A stretch of DNA of 64,000 nucleotides from Nocardia terrae (GCF_009760405.1 NZ_WRPP01000003.1:744001-808000); one strand, 5' to 3'; positions 27,124 to 35,898 are shown, counted from the stretch's first letter. A program made the numbers and translations. The notes: generated by a model not told the origin, from the sequence alone.

Positions 27124-28083
27124 CTACGCGCCCAGCGCCCCGCCGATGGTCGGCCAGGACTCGTGCAGCGTGTCCTGCCAATACGACCAGGAATGCGTGC
27201 CCACCGGCGAGTGCTCCACCCGCGCCGGAATGTTCATCGAGCGCAGCCGCTGCTCGAACGCCGTCACGCAGGCGTCCACGCCGAATTCGATGGGCCCGCC
27301 GAAGAAGATGTTCTCCGGCAGCTGCGGTTTGATCTCCAGCTCGTGCGGACCGGGAATGCCGGTGCCGGTGGACAGGAAGATGGTCTTGCCGCGCAGCGCC
27401 TCGGTCAGCACCGCCGGATTGTGTTCCTGCCACGCGGGATCCGCCGGACCGCCCCACATATTGAACGGATTGCCTCCGCGGTTGGCGATCGAGAACGCCA
27501 TCGCGCCCTGGGCGATCGTGGTGTCCGGGCAGGCGCTGTAACCCGCCACCGCGCGGTACAGCTCCGGATGCCGCACGGCGAGCACGAAGGCCGCGATGCC
27601 GCCCATGGACAGGCCGCCGATGGCGTTCACCCCGTTACCGGCGAAGTACCCGTCGATGATGGGCGGAAGTTCTTGCGTCAGAAAGGTTTCCCACTTGTAG
27701 CGGCCGAAGCGCGGATCGTCGGCCGCCCAGTCGGTGTAGTAGCTGGCCTGCCCGCCCATGGGCAGCACCACGTTCACGTTCTTGCCCTGGAAGAAGGGCT
27801 CCGCGTCGGTGGCATTGGTCCAGGTGCTCTGGGTCGCGCCGGGATCCAGGCCGTCGAGCAGGTAGTAGCTGGGGCGGTCGCCGCCACCGGCCGGATGCAG
27901 GACCTGGACCTGGATGGTGCGGCCCATGGCCGCCGAGTCGATGAAGATCGCCGAGCGGGTAGCGCTCAGCTGATCGACGCGGACCACCTCACCCGCGTGC
28001 GCGATGGCCGGTGGCGCGGCCACCGGGTACAGCAAACCAGCAGCGATTGCCAAAACAGCTGCGGCAACGAATCTTTTACGCAC
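27124..28083 (-). CDS. Secreted antigen-85-like esterase / mycolyltransferase-type protein
   Basis: A 319-residue protein with a Sec signal peptide (basic MRKR start, hydrophobic stretch, cleavage after about residue 30). An esterase D/antigen 85-type alpha/beta-hydrolase domain follows. The nucleophile is Ser159 in IGGLSMGG; the histidine is in SPVGTHSWSYW. LLDGLDPGATQSTW and VNVVLPMGGQASYYTDW are hallmarks of corynebacterial and mycobacterial mycolyltransferases, which move mycolic acids onto trehalose or arabinogalactan. Whether this copy is a true mycolyltransferase or a related esterase cannot be settled by eye. GTG start. Confidence 0.85.
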   Translation of the reverse strand: MRKRFVAAAVLAIAAGLLYPVAAPPAIAHAGEVVRVDQLSATRSAIFIDSAAMGRTIQVQVLHPAGGGDRPSYYLLDGLDPGATQSTWTNATDAEPFFQGKNVNVVLPMGGQASYYTDWAADDPRFGRYKWETFLTQELPPIIDGYFAGNGVNAIGGLSMGGIAAFVLAVRHPELYRAVAGYSACPDTTIAQGAMAFSIANRGGNPFNMWGGPADPAWQEHNPAVLTEALRGKTIFLSTGTGIPGPHELEIKPQLPENIFFGGPIEFGVDACVTAFEQRLRSMNIPARVEHSPVGTHSWSYWQDTLHESWPTIGGALGA

Positions 28084-28220
28084 GCCCCACCTCCATCAGC
28101 CCACCACAATCGCATTCAAACGTAACTCGAGTGGCTGCTGTGACGCGGCGGAATCCGGTTACGGCGATCTTGGCGTGTCGTTGGCAAACCAGACGGTTCG
28201 CACATGGTAATGCCGAGTGG

Positions 28221-28658
28221 CTATGAATCGCCGGAGATTCGGGACAACACGCCCCGAATCGATCCCGCCAGGTAATCCAGGTCCGCCCGCGCCGGCGTGG
28301 TCGGCCGCGCCCGCAGCCCGAACCCGTCGCCCGGGGTGCGCGGAATCACGTGCAGGTGCACATGGAAGACCTCCTGGCCCGCCGTCACTCCGTCGGCCAG
28401 GAAGAAATTCACCCCGTCGCAGCCCACCTCCGACTGCCGCAGGCCCGCCGCGATCCGCTGCCCCACCTGAAACAGCTTGCCGCCCAACGCCGGATCCAGC
28501 TCGGCCAGGCTCCGCGCCGGCGTCTTCGGAACGACGAGCACATGCCCGGGCGTCACCGGCCGAATGTCCATGAACGCCAACACATCCTCGTCCTCGTACA
28601 CCTTGGACGAGGGAGCCCGACCGGCGACGATGTCGGAAAAGATGGTGTAAGGATTCAT
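28221..28658 (-). CDS. HIT family nucleotide-binding protein
   Basis: A 145-residue histidine-triad protein with FHVHLHVIPR as the active motif and KVYEDEDVLAFMDIRPVTPGH as the typical first half. HIT hydrolases cleave adenosine phosphoramidates and related nucleotides, the first His of the third pair position attacking phosphorus. The ATG at 28658 is preferred to an upstream start because it gives the canonical N-terminus MNPYTIFSDI. The gene stands downstream of purB on the same strand but is separated from it by a strong hairpin. Confidence 0.9.
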   Translation of the reverse strand: MNPYTIFSDIVAGRAPSSKVYEDEDVLAFMDIRPVTPGHVLVVPKTPARSLAELDPALGGKLFQVGQRIAAGLRQSEVGCDGVNFFLADGVTAGQEVFHVHLHVIPRTPGDGFGLRARPTTPARADLDYLAGSIRGVLSRISGDS

Positions 28659-28746
28659 GCCCGCAGCATAGAACTCCCCGCCGAACCGCCCGCGGCACCG
28701 GGCGACCCGGGCGATCGACCTCCGGACCACTCCCTACCGACCCGAA

Positions 28747-28777
28747 CGCCCCCGGCTCCGTTCAGGAGCCGGGGGCG
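28747..28777 (-). terminator. Terminator after purB
   Basis: A perfect 13-bp stem (CGCCCCCGGCTCC against GGAGCCGGGGGCG) with a 5-nt loop, 21 bp beyond the purB stop. It separates purB from the HIT gene. Confidence 0.8.
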
Positions 28778-28798
28778 AGATCCAGAGTCGTTGCGTCC

Positions 28799-30220
28799 CT
28801 AGAGGATCGGGGCGGGCGTGTAGCGCGCCGCCTCCGGGTTGGCGTCCACCAGCTTCTGCACCTGGGCGATCACCTCGGCGACCTGCGCCTCGGCCGCGCC
28901 GATGAAGGCGGAGCGGTCGGCCAGCGCGGCGTCCAGGGCGGCCCGGTCCAGCGGCATGCGGTCGTCGGCGGCCAGGCGGTCCAGCAGATCGGGCTCGCGG
29001 CCCTGCTCCCGCATGGCCAGCGCCACCGCCACCGCGTGCTCCTTGATGACCTCGTGCGCGGTCTCGCGGCCCACGCCCGCGCGCACGGCCGCCATCAGGA
29101 TGCGGGTGGTGGCCAGGAACGGCAGGTAGCGATTGAGCTCGCGGTCGATGACGGCCGGGTAGGCGCCGAATTCGGCCAGCACGGTCAGGAAGGTCTCCAT
29201 CATGCCGTCGATGGCGAAGAAGGCGTCCGGCAGCGCCACGCGGCGCACCACCGAGCAGAACACGTCGCCCTCGTTCCACTGCGCGCCCGCCAGCTCGGCC
29301 GCCATGGACCCGTAGCCGCGCAGCACCACCTGCAGGCCGTTGACGCGCTCGCAGGAGCGGGTGTTCATCTTGTGCGGCATGGCCGAGGAGCCCACCTGGC
29401 CGGGCTGGAAGCCCTCGGTGACCAGCTCGTTGCCCGCCATCAGCCGAATGGTGTGCGCGAACGAGGACGGGCCAGCGCCCACCTGCACCAGCGCGGAGAG
29501 CACGTCGTGGTCCAGCGAGCGCGGGTAGATCTGGCCGACGCTGGTGAAGACATTGGCGAAGCCCAGGTGCCGGGCCACCTTCTGCTCGAGCTGCGACAGC
29601 TTGGCCGCGTCGCCGCCGAGCAGGTCCAGCATGTCCTGGGCGGTGCCCATCGGACCCTTGATGCCGCGCAGCGGGTAGCGGTCGATCAGCTCCCGCAGCC
29701 GGGTCAGCGCGATGAGCAATTCGTCCGCGGCGGAAGCGAATCGCTTGCCCAGCGTGGTGGCCTGCGCCGCCACATTGTGCGAGCGGCCCGCCATCACCAG
29801 CGTCTGGTACTGCGCGGCCCGCTCCGCCAACCGCGCCGCGATGGCCACACCGTGGTCGTGGACGTGCTCGAGCGAGAGCCGGATCTGCAACTGCTCCACA
29901 TTCTCGGTGAGATCCCGAGAGGTCATCCCCTTGTGCACGTGCTCGTGCCCGGCGAGCGCGTTGAACTCCTCGATCCGGGCCTTCACATCGTGGCGGGTGA
30001 CCCGCTCGCGCTCGGCGATGGACTTCAGATCCACCTGATCGATGACCCGCTCGTAGTCCTCGACCACCCCCGCCGGAACATCCACCCCCAGTTCGGCCTG
30101 CGCCCGCAGCACCTCCAGCCACAGCCGCCGCTCGAGCACGATCTTGTTCTCGGGGGACCACAGATGAACCAACTGCGGACTGGCGTAGCGAGTGGCGAGG
30201 ACGTTAGGCACAAAGGTCAC
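28799..30220 (-). CDS. purB: Adenylosuccinate lyase
   Basis: A 473-residue fumarase/aspartase-superfamily lyase that removes fumarate from SAICAR and from adenylosuccinate. Clear matches to mycobacterial PurB: VLATRYASPQLVHLWSPENK, HVHKGMTSRDLTENVEQ, AGRSHNVAAQATTLGKRF, and the signature GQVGSSAMPHKMNTRSCERV. The start is uncertain because no good ribosome site is visible. GTG at 30220 gives VTFVPNVLATRY, close to the known length; GTG at 30250 or 30211 are alternatives. Directly upstream lies a 44-bp tandem repeat array. Confidence 0.96.
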   Translation of the reverse strand: MTFVPNVLATRYASPQLVHLWSPENKIVLERRLWLEVLRAQAELGVDVPAGVVEDYERVIDQVDLKSIAERERVTRHDVKARIEEFNALAGHEHVHKGMTSRDLTENVEQLQIRLSLEHVHDHGVAIAARLAERAAQYQTLVMAGRSHNVAAQATTLGKRFASAADELLIALTRLRELIDRYPLRGIKGPMGTAQDMLDLLGGDAAKLSQLEQKVARHLGFANVFTSVGQIYPRSLDHDVLSALVQVGAGPSSFAHTIRLMAGNELVTEGFQPGQVGSSAMPHKMNTRSCERVNGLQVVLRGYGSMAAELAGAQWNEGDVFCSVVRRVALPDAFFAIDGMMETFLTVLAEFGAYPAVIDRELNRYLPFLATTRILMAAVRAGVGRETAHEVIKEHAVAVALAMREQGREPDLLDRLAADDRMPLDRAALDAALADRSAFIGAAEAQVAEVIAQVQKLVDANPEAARYTPAPIL

Positions 30221-30288
30221 GTTGTGCCAGTTTACCGGCCGGTTTTCCACCGGTTTGCCCCAGCACCACCCAGCCGGAATTCTTCCCC

Positions 30289-30516
30289 CGCGGATAGCGT
30301 TCCAGCGCCGCCCCCGTGTCCCCGAGCGCCCCTCGGATGGCGTTTCAACGCCGGCCCCGAGTCCCCCCTCGGATGGGGTTTCAACACCGCCCCGAGTCCC
30401 CCGAAGGCCCTCTCGGATGGGGTTTCAACACCGCCCCGAGTCCCCCGAAGGCCCTCTCGGATGGGGTTTCAACACCGCCCCGAGTCCCCCGAAGGCCCTC
30501 TCGGATGGGGTTTCAG
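30289..30516. repeat. Tandem array of a 44-bp unit
   Basis: Units start at 30289 (43 bp, degenerate), 30332 (36 bp, shortened), 30368, 30412 and 30456 (three identical 44-bp copies), then a 17-bp remnant from 30500. The unit begins CTCGGATGGGGTTTCAACAC and contains CTCGG..GGGG against CCCCGAG, so each copy can fold on itself. No spacers separate units. It fills most of the 333-bp gap between the TetR stop and purB start; the remainder (30221-30288) shows nothing I recognise. Confidence 0.9.
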
Positions 30517-30534
30517 GGGCTTGCCCCTGAGAGT
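30507..30534 (-). terminator. 28-nt hairpin sequence downstream of the TetR gene (copy 1)
   Basis: Read on the minus strand, 20 bp after the TetR stop, the sequence contains the hairpin TCAGGGGC-AA-GCCCCTGA within a 28-nt block identical to 56790-56817. Its position suggests a terminator, and it marks the edge of the tandem array. Confidence 0.65.
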
Positions 30535-30553
30535 CCCCGAGAGTTGGGCCGAG

Positions 30554-31159
30554 TCATGCCGGTGGGGCGACGATGTCGATGATCTCGAGTAGCGCCCCCC
30601 GCGCCATGCGCCGGGGTTGCGGGTCGAGTTCACCGAGCGCGGTCACCACCGCCCCATCGACTACCGCCACCAGACGGCGGGCCTGTTCCGGGCGCACGAT
30701 CCGGTCGGAGCGACGCAGCACGTCGAGCAGTAGCTCGTCGAGCTGCGCCCGTAGTCGTAGCTGGACTTCTCGTAGTTCGGGGTGGCGGGCCGAGGCGACC
30801 GAACGCTCGTAGCGGGCGATGAGCTGGCCGCGAGCGTCCTCGTCGTGAATCTCGGCGCCCACCAACAGGTCCAGCACCAGTTCGACGGTGGCCTCCGCGC
30901 CGCGGCGGCGGTGGGTCACCTCACCGACGCGCCGGCGCATGGCCTCCAGTTCGGCATTGCCGGAGAATTCGACCGCGCGGGCGATCAGATCCTCCAGCGA
31001 TTCGAAGTAGTAGGTGGTCGATGCGAGCGGCAGATCCGCCCGGGTCGCCACCGAGCGGTGCCGTACCGCCTCGAAGCCACCTTCGAGCAGTAGCTCGGCG
31101 GCGGCACAAACCAACGCCTGGCGACGCCGTTCGCCTTTCGGAGTCGTCGCAGTGGTCAC
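30554..31159 (-). CDS. TetR family transcriptional regulator
   Basis: A 201-residue regulator. The N-terminal helix-turn-helix is GFEAVRHRSVATRADLPLASTTYYFESLEDLI (about residues 28-59), ending in the usual YYF-x-LEDL. The C-terminal ligand domain is arginine- and glutamate-rich. It is not KstR by sequence, so it does not explain the steroid operators further along. It starts 69 bp from the aminotransferase stop on the same strand; the target is unknown. Confidence 0.88.
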   Translation of the reverse strand: MTTATTPKGERRRQALVCAAAELLLEGGFEAVRHRSVATRADLPLASTTYYFESLEDLIARAVEFSGNAELEAMRRRVGEVTHRRRGAEATVELVLDLLVGAEIHDEDARGQLIARYERSVASARHPELREVQLRLRAQLDELLLDVLRRSDRIVRPEQARRLVAVVDGAVVTALGELDPQPRRMARGALLEIIDIVAPPA

Positions 31160-31228
31160 GGTGCAATCGTGCCAGTCATCGGTGATGCTGTGTTCATTTT
31201 GCCCACCGCGTTCAATCCGCTTGGCAGA

Positions 31229-32386
31229 TCAGGCCAAATACCGTTCCAACCGGTCCAGTGCCTCTTCGATATCCGAACTCGCTCCGGCGAACGAGAAGCG
31301 AACGGTGTGGTGACCGTTTGCGGTATCGAAGTCGATGCCGGGGGCCAGCGCCACGCCGGTGTGGTCGAGCACCTCGGTGCACCAGCGCATCGAATCGTCG
31401 GTCAGGTGCGCGATATCCGCGTACGCATAGAACGCGCCGTCAGCGGGGGCCAGATCGGTGATACCGAGTTTGGGCAGACCTGAAAGCAACAGCTGGCGAT
31501 TTGCCGCATAGCGTTGAACATGACCGTCCAGTTCGGCTTTCGCCTCCGCACCGAAGGCGTGCACCGCCGCAAACTGGGAAATAGCGGGCGGGCACACAGT
31601 CATATTGGAAGCCAGTCGCTGCAATGCGGGTCGCAGAGATTCCGGCACCAGCATCCAACCCAGCCGCCAACCGGTCATGGAGAAATATTTCGACACCGAG
31701 CCGATGACGACGGACTCGCGCGAGGTCTCCCAGGCCGAAGAAGTCGGCTCCGTGTCGTCGTAGACGATCCCGTGATAGATCTCGTCGGAGATGAGCAGCG
31801 TCCCGTGCTCGTCGCACCAGCGGGCCAGCGCCGCGAGCTCCTCCGGCGCGATCATCGTCCCGGTCGGATTGGCCGGGCTCGCCACGATCAGACCGGCGGG
31901 CGGCTCGGGCAGCGCCTCGAGCATGGCCACGGTCGGCTGGAACCGGGTCTCGGGGCCGCAGTCGAGCTCCACCACATTGCAACCGAGCGCGGTCAGCGTG
32001 TTCCGGTAGGCCGGATACCCCGGCCGCGCCACCACCACGGTGTCGCCCAGATCGAACGCCGCCAGGAAGATCAGCGTGAACGCCCCCGAGGATCCGGTGG
32101 TCACCACGACGTCCTCCGCACCCACCTGGACCCCGTAGGTGCTCCGGTGATGCTCCGCGATGGCCTCCCGCAGCGCCAGGATTCCGAATGTCTCGGTATA
32201 TCCCAGCAATTCGCTGTCCATCGCGGCCCTGGTGGCCCGCAACACCGCCGCCGGCGCGGGCGTCGACGGCTGCCCCGCGGCCAGCACCAGCACATCTCCG
32301 TGTGTCCGGGCCCGTTCAGCTGCTGCTTTCCAGACGTCCATCACGTAGAAAGGTGGAATGGTCGACCGGCGAGATTCGATACGCAC
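31229..32386 (-). CDS. PLP-dependent aspartate/aromatic-type aminotransferase (Rv3565-like)
   Basis: A 385-residue fold-type I aminotransferase. Landmarks: PPFYVMDVWKAAAERARTHGD at the start, ASPANPTGTMIAPEEL, the ISDEIYHGIVY segment, and the PLP lysine in GSVSKYFSMTGWRLGW; a C-terminal VRFSFAG supplies the substrate arginine. It looks most like mycobacterial Rv3565 (annotated AspB). The amino donor is not certain. GTG at 32386 was chosen because the extra 74 residues of the longer frame are low-complexity Gly/Arg sequence from the opposite strand of the next gene. Confidence 0.85.
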   Translation of the reverse strand: MRIESRRSTIPPFYVMDVWKAAAERARTHGDVLVLAAGQPSTPAPAAVLRATRAAMDSELLGYTETFGILALREAIAEHHRSTYGVQVGAEDVVVTTGSSGAFTLIFLAAFDLGDTVVVARPGYPAYRNTLTALGCNVVELDCGPETRFQPTVAMLEALPEPPAGLIVASPANPTGTMIAPEELAALARWCDEHGTLLISDEIYHGIVYDDTEPTSSAWETSRESVVIGSVSKYFSMTGWRLGWMLVPESLRPALQRLASNMTVCPPAISQFAAVHAFGAEAKAELDGHVQRYAANRQLLLSGLPKLGITDLAPADGAFYAYADIAHLTDDSMRWCTEVLDHTGVALAPGIDFDTANGHHTVRFSFAGASSDIEEALDRLERYLA

Positions 32387-32433
32387 CCGACAGACGGTAG
32401 AGCACCCGCTCCCCCGGCTGTCCGGGAACGGTC

Positions 32434-33957
32434 GTGCGAATGCCTGAGGAGGCCGCTGTGCAGGGGGGACCAGCAACCACCGGGAACACCCCGGAGGCCG
32501 ACCCACACCCACCCGAGCCCACCCCGCCCGCCCGCACCGACGGCCGCACGCCGAAGCGCCTGGCCCGGACCATCCTCCGGAGGCGGCCCACCGAACCAGC
32601 GCCACCACGCCCCGGCATCGAGGAAGCGAGCTCCGGCCCCCGGGTGAAGTCCACCGACCGCATGAGCAGCCGTGCGCGGTCGCGGTCCCGCACCGACGAC
32701 GAAGCGGTGGACAGTGATCTCGCTGACCGGGACAACGCGGTGAGCGAGAAGGCCGACGCTCTCAACGGGGCAGCCATGTCCGAAGACGGACACGACCGGC
32801 AATCCACAGCGGCTCGAGCGGGGCGAGACGACTCGTTCCGCGCAGAAGACGACGAAGCGGATGACGATCCCTCCCTACTGGAGGAAGACTCGCCGGGAGC
32901 CGAGGCGCGAGCGCGGAAGTGGATGCGGCGCGGCGGGTCTCGGGCGATGGACAGCTATACGCCCGGGGTGCGATCACAGCTGATCTCCGTCAGCGAGCCG
33001 TCTCCGGTACGGGACGCGCTGAATCGGGCTGGTCGGTTGGTCCTCCGGCTCGTGGCACAGGCCATGGCGTGGCTGCGCGTGTACGCGCCCATCGCGCGGT
33101 ATCGAGCGGTCGAACTCTGGGGGCAGCGGCCACGGTCACGTGCCGAGGCCGTCGAGTTGGCGCGCCGCGGGCGGGCCGAGGCGCGGAAGCGATGGCCGGT
33201 GGTGCGGGCGTGGGGCATTCGGCATCGGGTGCTGATCGGCGGGGTGGTCGCGGTGCTGGTGTTCGCGAGCGCGGATGGGACGCTGGGGCTGATTCCCAGC
33301 GATGCCGCGGTGAGTCCCGATGTGGCGCTGCGGGTTCCGGTGCGGTATCCGCTGCAGGTGCAGGCCGCGCCGGAGACCTCGAAGCGGTATCTGGACGCCA
33401 TCAACAACGGTGAGCGGCTGCGGGAGCAGGCGGTGGTCTCGGCCGCCGCGGCGGCCACGCTGGAGCGCGCCAAGGCGGAGGCCGCGGCGGCGGTGGCCGG
33501 GCAGCCGCAGCCATGGATGACGCCCGCGCCGGACAGCTCGCTGCCGCCGGGGTTCGTGATTCCGGGGGTGGGCGGTTACGCGCTGCCCGCCAAGGGCGTG
33601 TTCACGTCCGGATTCGGCGCGCGCTGGGGCACCTTCCACGCGGGCATCGATATCGCGGCCCCGCTGGGTTCACCGATCTACGCGGTGGCGGCCGGCACCG
33701 TCATCGACGCGGGACCGGCGCAGGGCTTCGGGCTGTGGGTGCGCATCCGCCACGACGACGGCACCATCTCGGTGTACGGGCACATGTACGACTTCTCGGT
33801 GTCGGTCGGTGAGCGGGTTCCGGCGGGCCTGCAGATCGCCCGCATCGGCAACCGGGGCGACTCCACCGGCCCGCACCTGCATTTCGAGATCATCATCAAC
33901 GGCCAGCACGTGGACCCGCAGCCGTGGCTGGCCCAGCACGGCATCATCGTCGGCTAG
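32434..33957 (+). CDS. Membrane-anchored M23 peptidase with long cytosolic region
   Basis: A protein of up to 507 residues. The C-terminal 120 residues form an M23/LytM domain with metal motif HAGIDIAAP (His402, Asp406) and HLHFE, so it probably cuts peptidoglycan cross-bridges or activates amidases. One membrane helix lies at about 266-283, with a linker and a short Ala/Glu coiled stretch (325-355) outside. The first 265 residues are cytosolic: Pro-rich, then highly charged Arg/Asp/Glu-rich and apparently disordered, with possible amphipathic helices at 190-260. The start (GTG 32434 or ATG 32440) is uncertain, and downstream starts at about residues 77 or 115 are possible. Confidence 0.82.
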   Translation: MRMPEEAAVQGGPATTGNTPEADPHPPEPTPPARTDGRTPKRLARTILRRRPTEPAPPRPGIEEASSGPRVKSTDRMSSRARSRSRTDDEAVDSDLADRDNAVSEKADALNGAAMSEDGHDRQSTAARAGRDDSFRAEDDEADDDPSLLEEDSPGAEARARKWMRRGGSRAMDSYTPGVRSQLISVSEPSPVRDALNRAGRLVLRLVAQAMAWLRVYAPIARYRAVELWGQRPRSRAEAVELARRGRAEARKRWPVVRAWGIRHRVLIGGVVAVLVFASADGTLGLIPSDAAVSPDVALRVPVRYPLQVQAAPETSKRYLDAINNGERLREQAVVSAAAAATLERAKAEAAAAVAGQPQPWMTPAPDSSLPPGFVIPGVGGYALPAKGVFTSGFGARWGTFHAGIDIAAPLGSPIYAVAAGTVIDAGPAQGFGLWVRIRHDDGTISVYGHMYDFSVSVGERVPAGLQIARIGNRGDSTGPHLHFEIIINGQHVDPQPWLAQHGIIVG

Positions 33958-33980
33958 GCCAGGCCGCGCGTGAAGTTCGA

Positions 33981-34047
33981 ATGCCAGCGCGACAACTGAT
34001 CTCGTGCCGACCGGGGTAACTCCCCGGGTACCCCCAAAATCGGTTCG
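33981..34047 (+). repeat. Dispersed 67-bp intergenic element, copy B
   Basis: Second copy of the element at 7510-7576, same strand, no gaps. It starts 23 bp after the stop of the M23 gene and ends 40 bp before the end of convergent purD. The hairpin arms seen in copy A are degraded here, but GGGGTA and TACCCC (34013-34034) form a different dyad. Confidence 0.8.
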
Positions 34048-34087
34048 CCCGGAACCGCCGGTCCGCGTGCCCAGCGGCACACGGCTC

Positions 34088-35380
34088 TCAGCCGTGCGCT
34101 GAAGTTCCGGGGATGCTGATCCGTCCCTCTTCGGCGGCCAGGGCGATGTCGGTGCGGAAGTGGCCGCCCGGCAGCTTGATTCCGGCGAGCCGGTCGTAGG
34201 CGTTCCGGCGGGCCTCGGCGAGATCCGCGCCCTGGCCGACGATGGCGAGCACGCGACCGCCCGCGGAGACCAGCGCACCGTCCTCGCGCTGGGCGGTGCC
34301 GGCGTGCAGCACCTCGGATTCGACTCCGGTGCCGGTGGATTCGGCGCCGGTGATGACGTCGCCGCTGCGCGGACGGGCCGGGTAGTTCTCGGCGGCCAGC
34401 ACCACGGTGACGGCCGCGCCGTCCTTCCAGCGCGGCGGGGCGACCTTGTCGAGGGTGCCGGTGGCGGTCGCGTACAGCAGTTCGCCGAGCGGGCTGTCGA
34501 GCATGGTCAGCACGGCCTGGGTCTCGGGATCGCCGAAGCGGCAGTTGAATTCGATGACCGCGGGTCCGGCCTGACCGACGGCGAGCCCGGCGTAGAGCAG
34601 GCCGCTGAACGGCACGCCACGGCGGACCATCTCGGCCGCAACGGGTTTCACGACGTCGTCGACGATCGCTCGCAGGGTCTCGGCCGGCAGCCACGGCAGC
34701 GGCGTGTACGCGCCCATGCCGCCGGTGTTGGGCCCGGTGTCGCCGTCGCCCACGCGCTTGTGGTCCTGGGCGGGCAGCAGCGGCACCACGGTCTCGCCGT
34801 CGACGAGGCAGAACAGCGACACCTCGGGGCCGTCGAGGAAGGACTCCAGCAGCACCGGGTGGCCCTGCTCGAGCAGTTCGGCGCCGTGTTCGCGGGCCAC
34901 CGAGCGGTCGGCGGTCACCACGACGCCCTTGCCCGCGGCCAGCCCGTCGTCCTTGACCACCCAGGTCGGGCCGAAACGATCCAGCGCGGCATCCAATTCG
35001 CCCGGGTGATCGACGATCTCGCTGTGCGCGGTGCGCACCCCGGCGGCGTTCATGACGTCCTTGGCGAAGGCCTTCGAGCCCTCGATCTTGGCGGCCTCGG
35101 CCGAGGGGCCGAAGGTCGGGATGCCGACGGCGCGCACGGCATCGGCCACGCCGAGCACCAGCGGCACCTCGGGACCGACCACCACGAGATCGACGTTCAG
35201 CTCCTGCGCCAGCGCCGCGACCTCCGTCCCGGAGGTGGCGTCCACCGCGCGCACCTCGGCGTGCTGGGCGATGCCCGCGTTGCCGGGCGCGGCATAGACC
35301 GCGGACACCGCCGGGTCCTTGCGCAGGGCCAGGACGAGGGCATGTTCACGGGCTCCGGAACCGATCACGAGTACGCGCAC
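34088..35380 (-). CDS. purD: Phosphoribosylamine-glycine ligase
   Basis: A 430-residue ATP-grasp enzyme that joins glycine to phosphoribosylamine (step 2 of purine synthesis). Typical features are MRVLVIGSGAREHAL at the N-terminus, AAPGNAGIAQHAEV, GPTWVVKDDGLAAGKGVVV for ATP binding, and GPNTGGMGAYTPLPWL with IEFNCRFGDPETQ. Full family length. It diverges from the second HIT gene (92 bp between starts). Confidence 0.97.
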   Translation of the reverse strand: MRVLVIGSGAREHALVLALRKDPAVSAVYAAPGNAGIAQHAEVRAVDATSGTEVAALAQELNVDLVVVGPEVPLVLGVADAVRAVGIPTFGPSAEAAKIEGSKAFAKDVMNAAGVRTAHSEIVDHPGELDAALDRFGPTWVVKDDGLAAGKGVVVTADRSVAREHGAELLEQGHPVLLESFLDGPEVSLFCLVDGETVVPLLPAQDHKRVGDGDTGPNTGGMGAYTPLPWLPAETLRAIVDDVVKPVAAEMVRRGVPFSGLLYAGLAVGQAGPAVIEFNCRFGDPETQAVLTMLDSPLGELLYATATGTLDKVAPPRWKDGAAVTVVLAAENYPARPRSGDVITGAESTGTGVESEVLHAGTAQREDGALVSAGGRVLAIVGQGADLAEARRNAYDRLAGIKLPGGHFRTDIALAAEEGRISIPGTSAHG

Positions 35381-35472
35381 GGCAGACAGCTTAAAGGGCT
35401 GGGCCCGCGCAATCGGTAGGGGTCCGTAGTGCGTTCACGCGGGGCTCTCCTTCCCCGCGTAGTGTCCCCAGC

Positions 35473-35898
35473 ATGGCTTCTGTTTTCTCGGCAATCATCG
35501 ACGGTCAGCTGCCGGGCCGATTCGTCTGGGAGGACGACGAATTCGTCGCTTTCCTGACGATCGCCCCGGTCACGCAGGGGCACACCCTGATCGTGCCGCG
35601 CAAGGAGATCGACCAGTGGCAGGACGTCGATCCGGGCACCTTCGCCCGCATGAACGAGGTCGCCCAGAAGATCGGCAAGGCGGTGCGCGCCGCGTGGGAC
35701 GCCCCGCGCGCGGGCCTGCTCATCGCCGGCCTCGAGGTGCCGCACCTGCACCTGCACGTCTTCCCGGCCTTCGAACTCGGCAACTTCGACATCACCGGCG
35801 CCGACCCGGAACCCAGCAAGGAATCCCTGGACGAGGCCCAGGCCATGATCAAGCAGGCCCTGCGCGACCTCGGCTACGCCGCCAACGTCCCCGAGTAG
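35473..35898 (+). CDS. HIT family protein (Rv0759c-like)
   Basis: A 141-residue histidine-triad protein: FVWEDDEFVAFLTIAPVTQGH, then PHLHLHVFP as the catalytic motif. Its place beside phoPR and near purD mirrors the mycobacterial gene Rv0759c. Substrate unknown; probably hydrolyses nucleoside phosphoramidates. It is a distinct paralogue of the HIT gene at 28.2 kb. It ends 30 bp from the convergent phoR stop. Confidence 0.9.
   Translation: MASVFSAIIDGQLPGRFVWEDDEFVAFLTIAPVTQGHTLIVPRKEIDQWQDVDPGTFARMNEVAQKIGKAVRAAWDAPRAGLLIAGLEVPHLHLHVFPAFELGNFDITGADPEPSKESLDEAQAMIKQALRDLGYAANVPE

Noticed and set aside
30289..30516. Possible CRISPR array
   Set aside because: Units are directly abutting without variable spacers and no cas gene is present; it is a tandem minisatellite.
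30554..31159. The TetR gene as KstR itself
   Set aside because: Its helix-turn-helix and N-terminus do not resemble KstR as I recall it, and it lies far from the operators.
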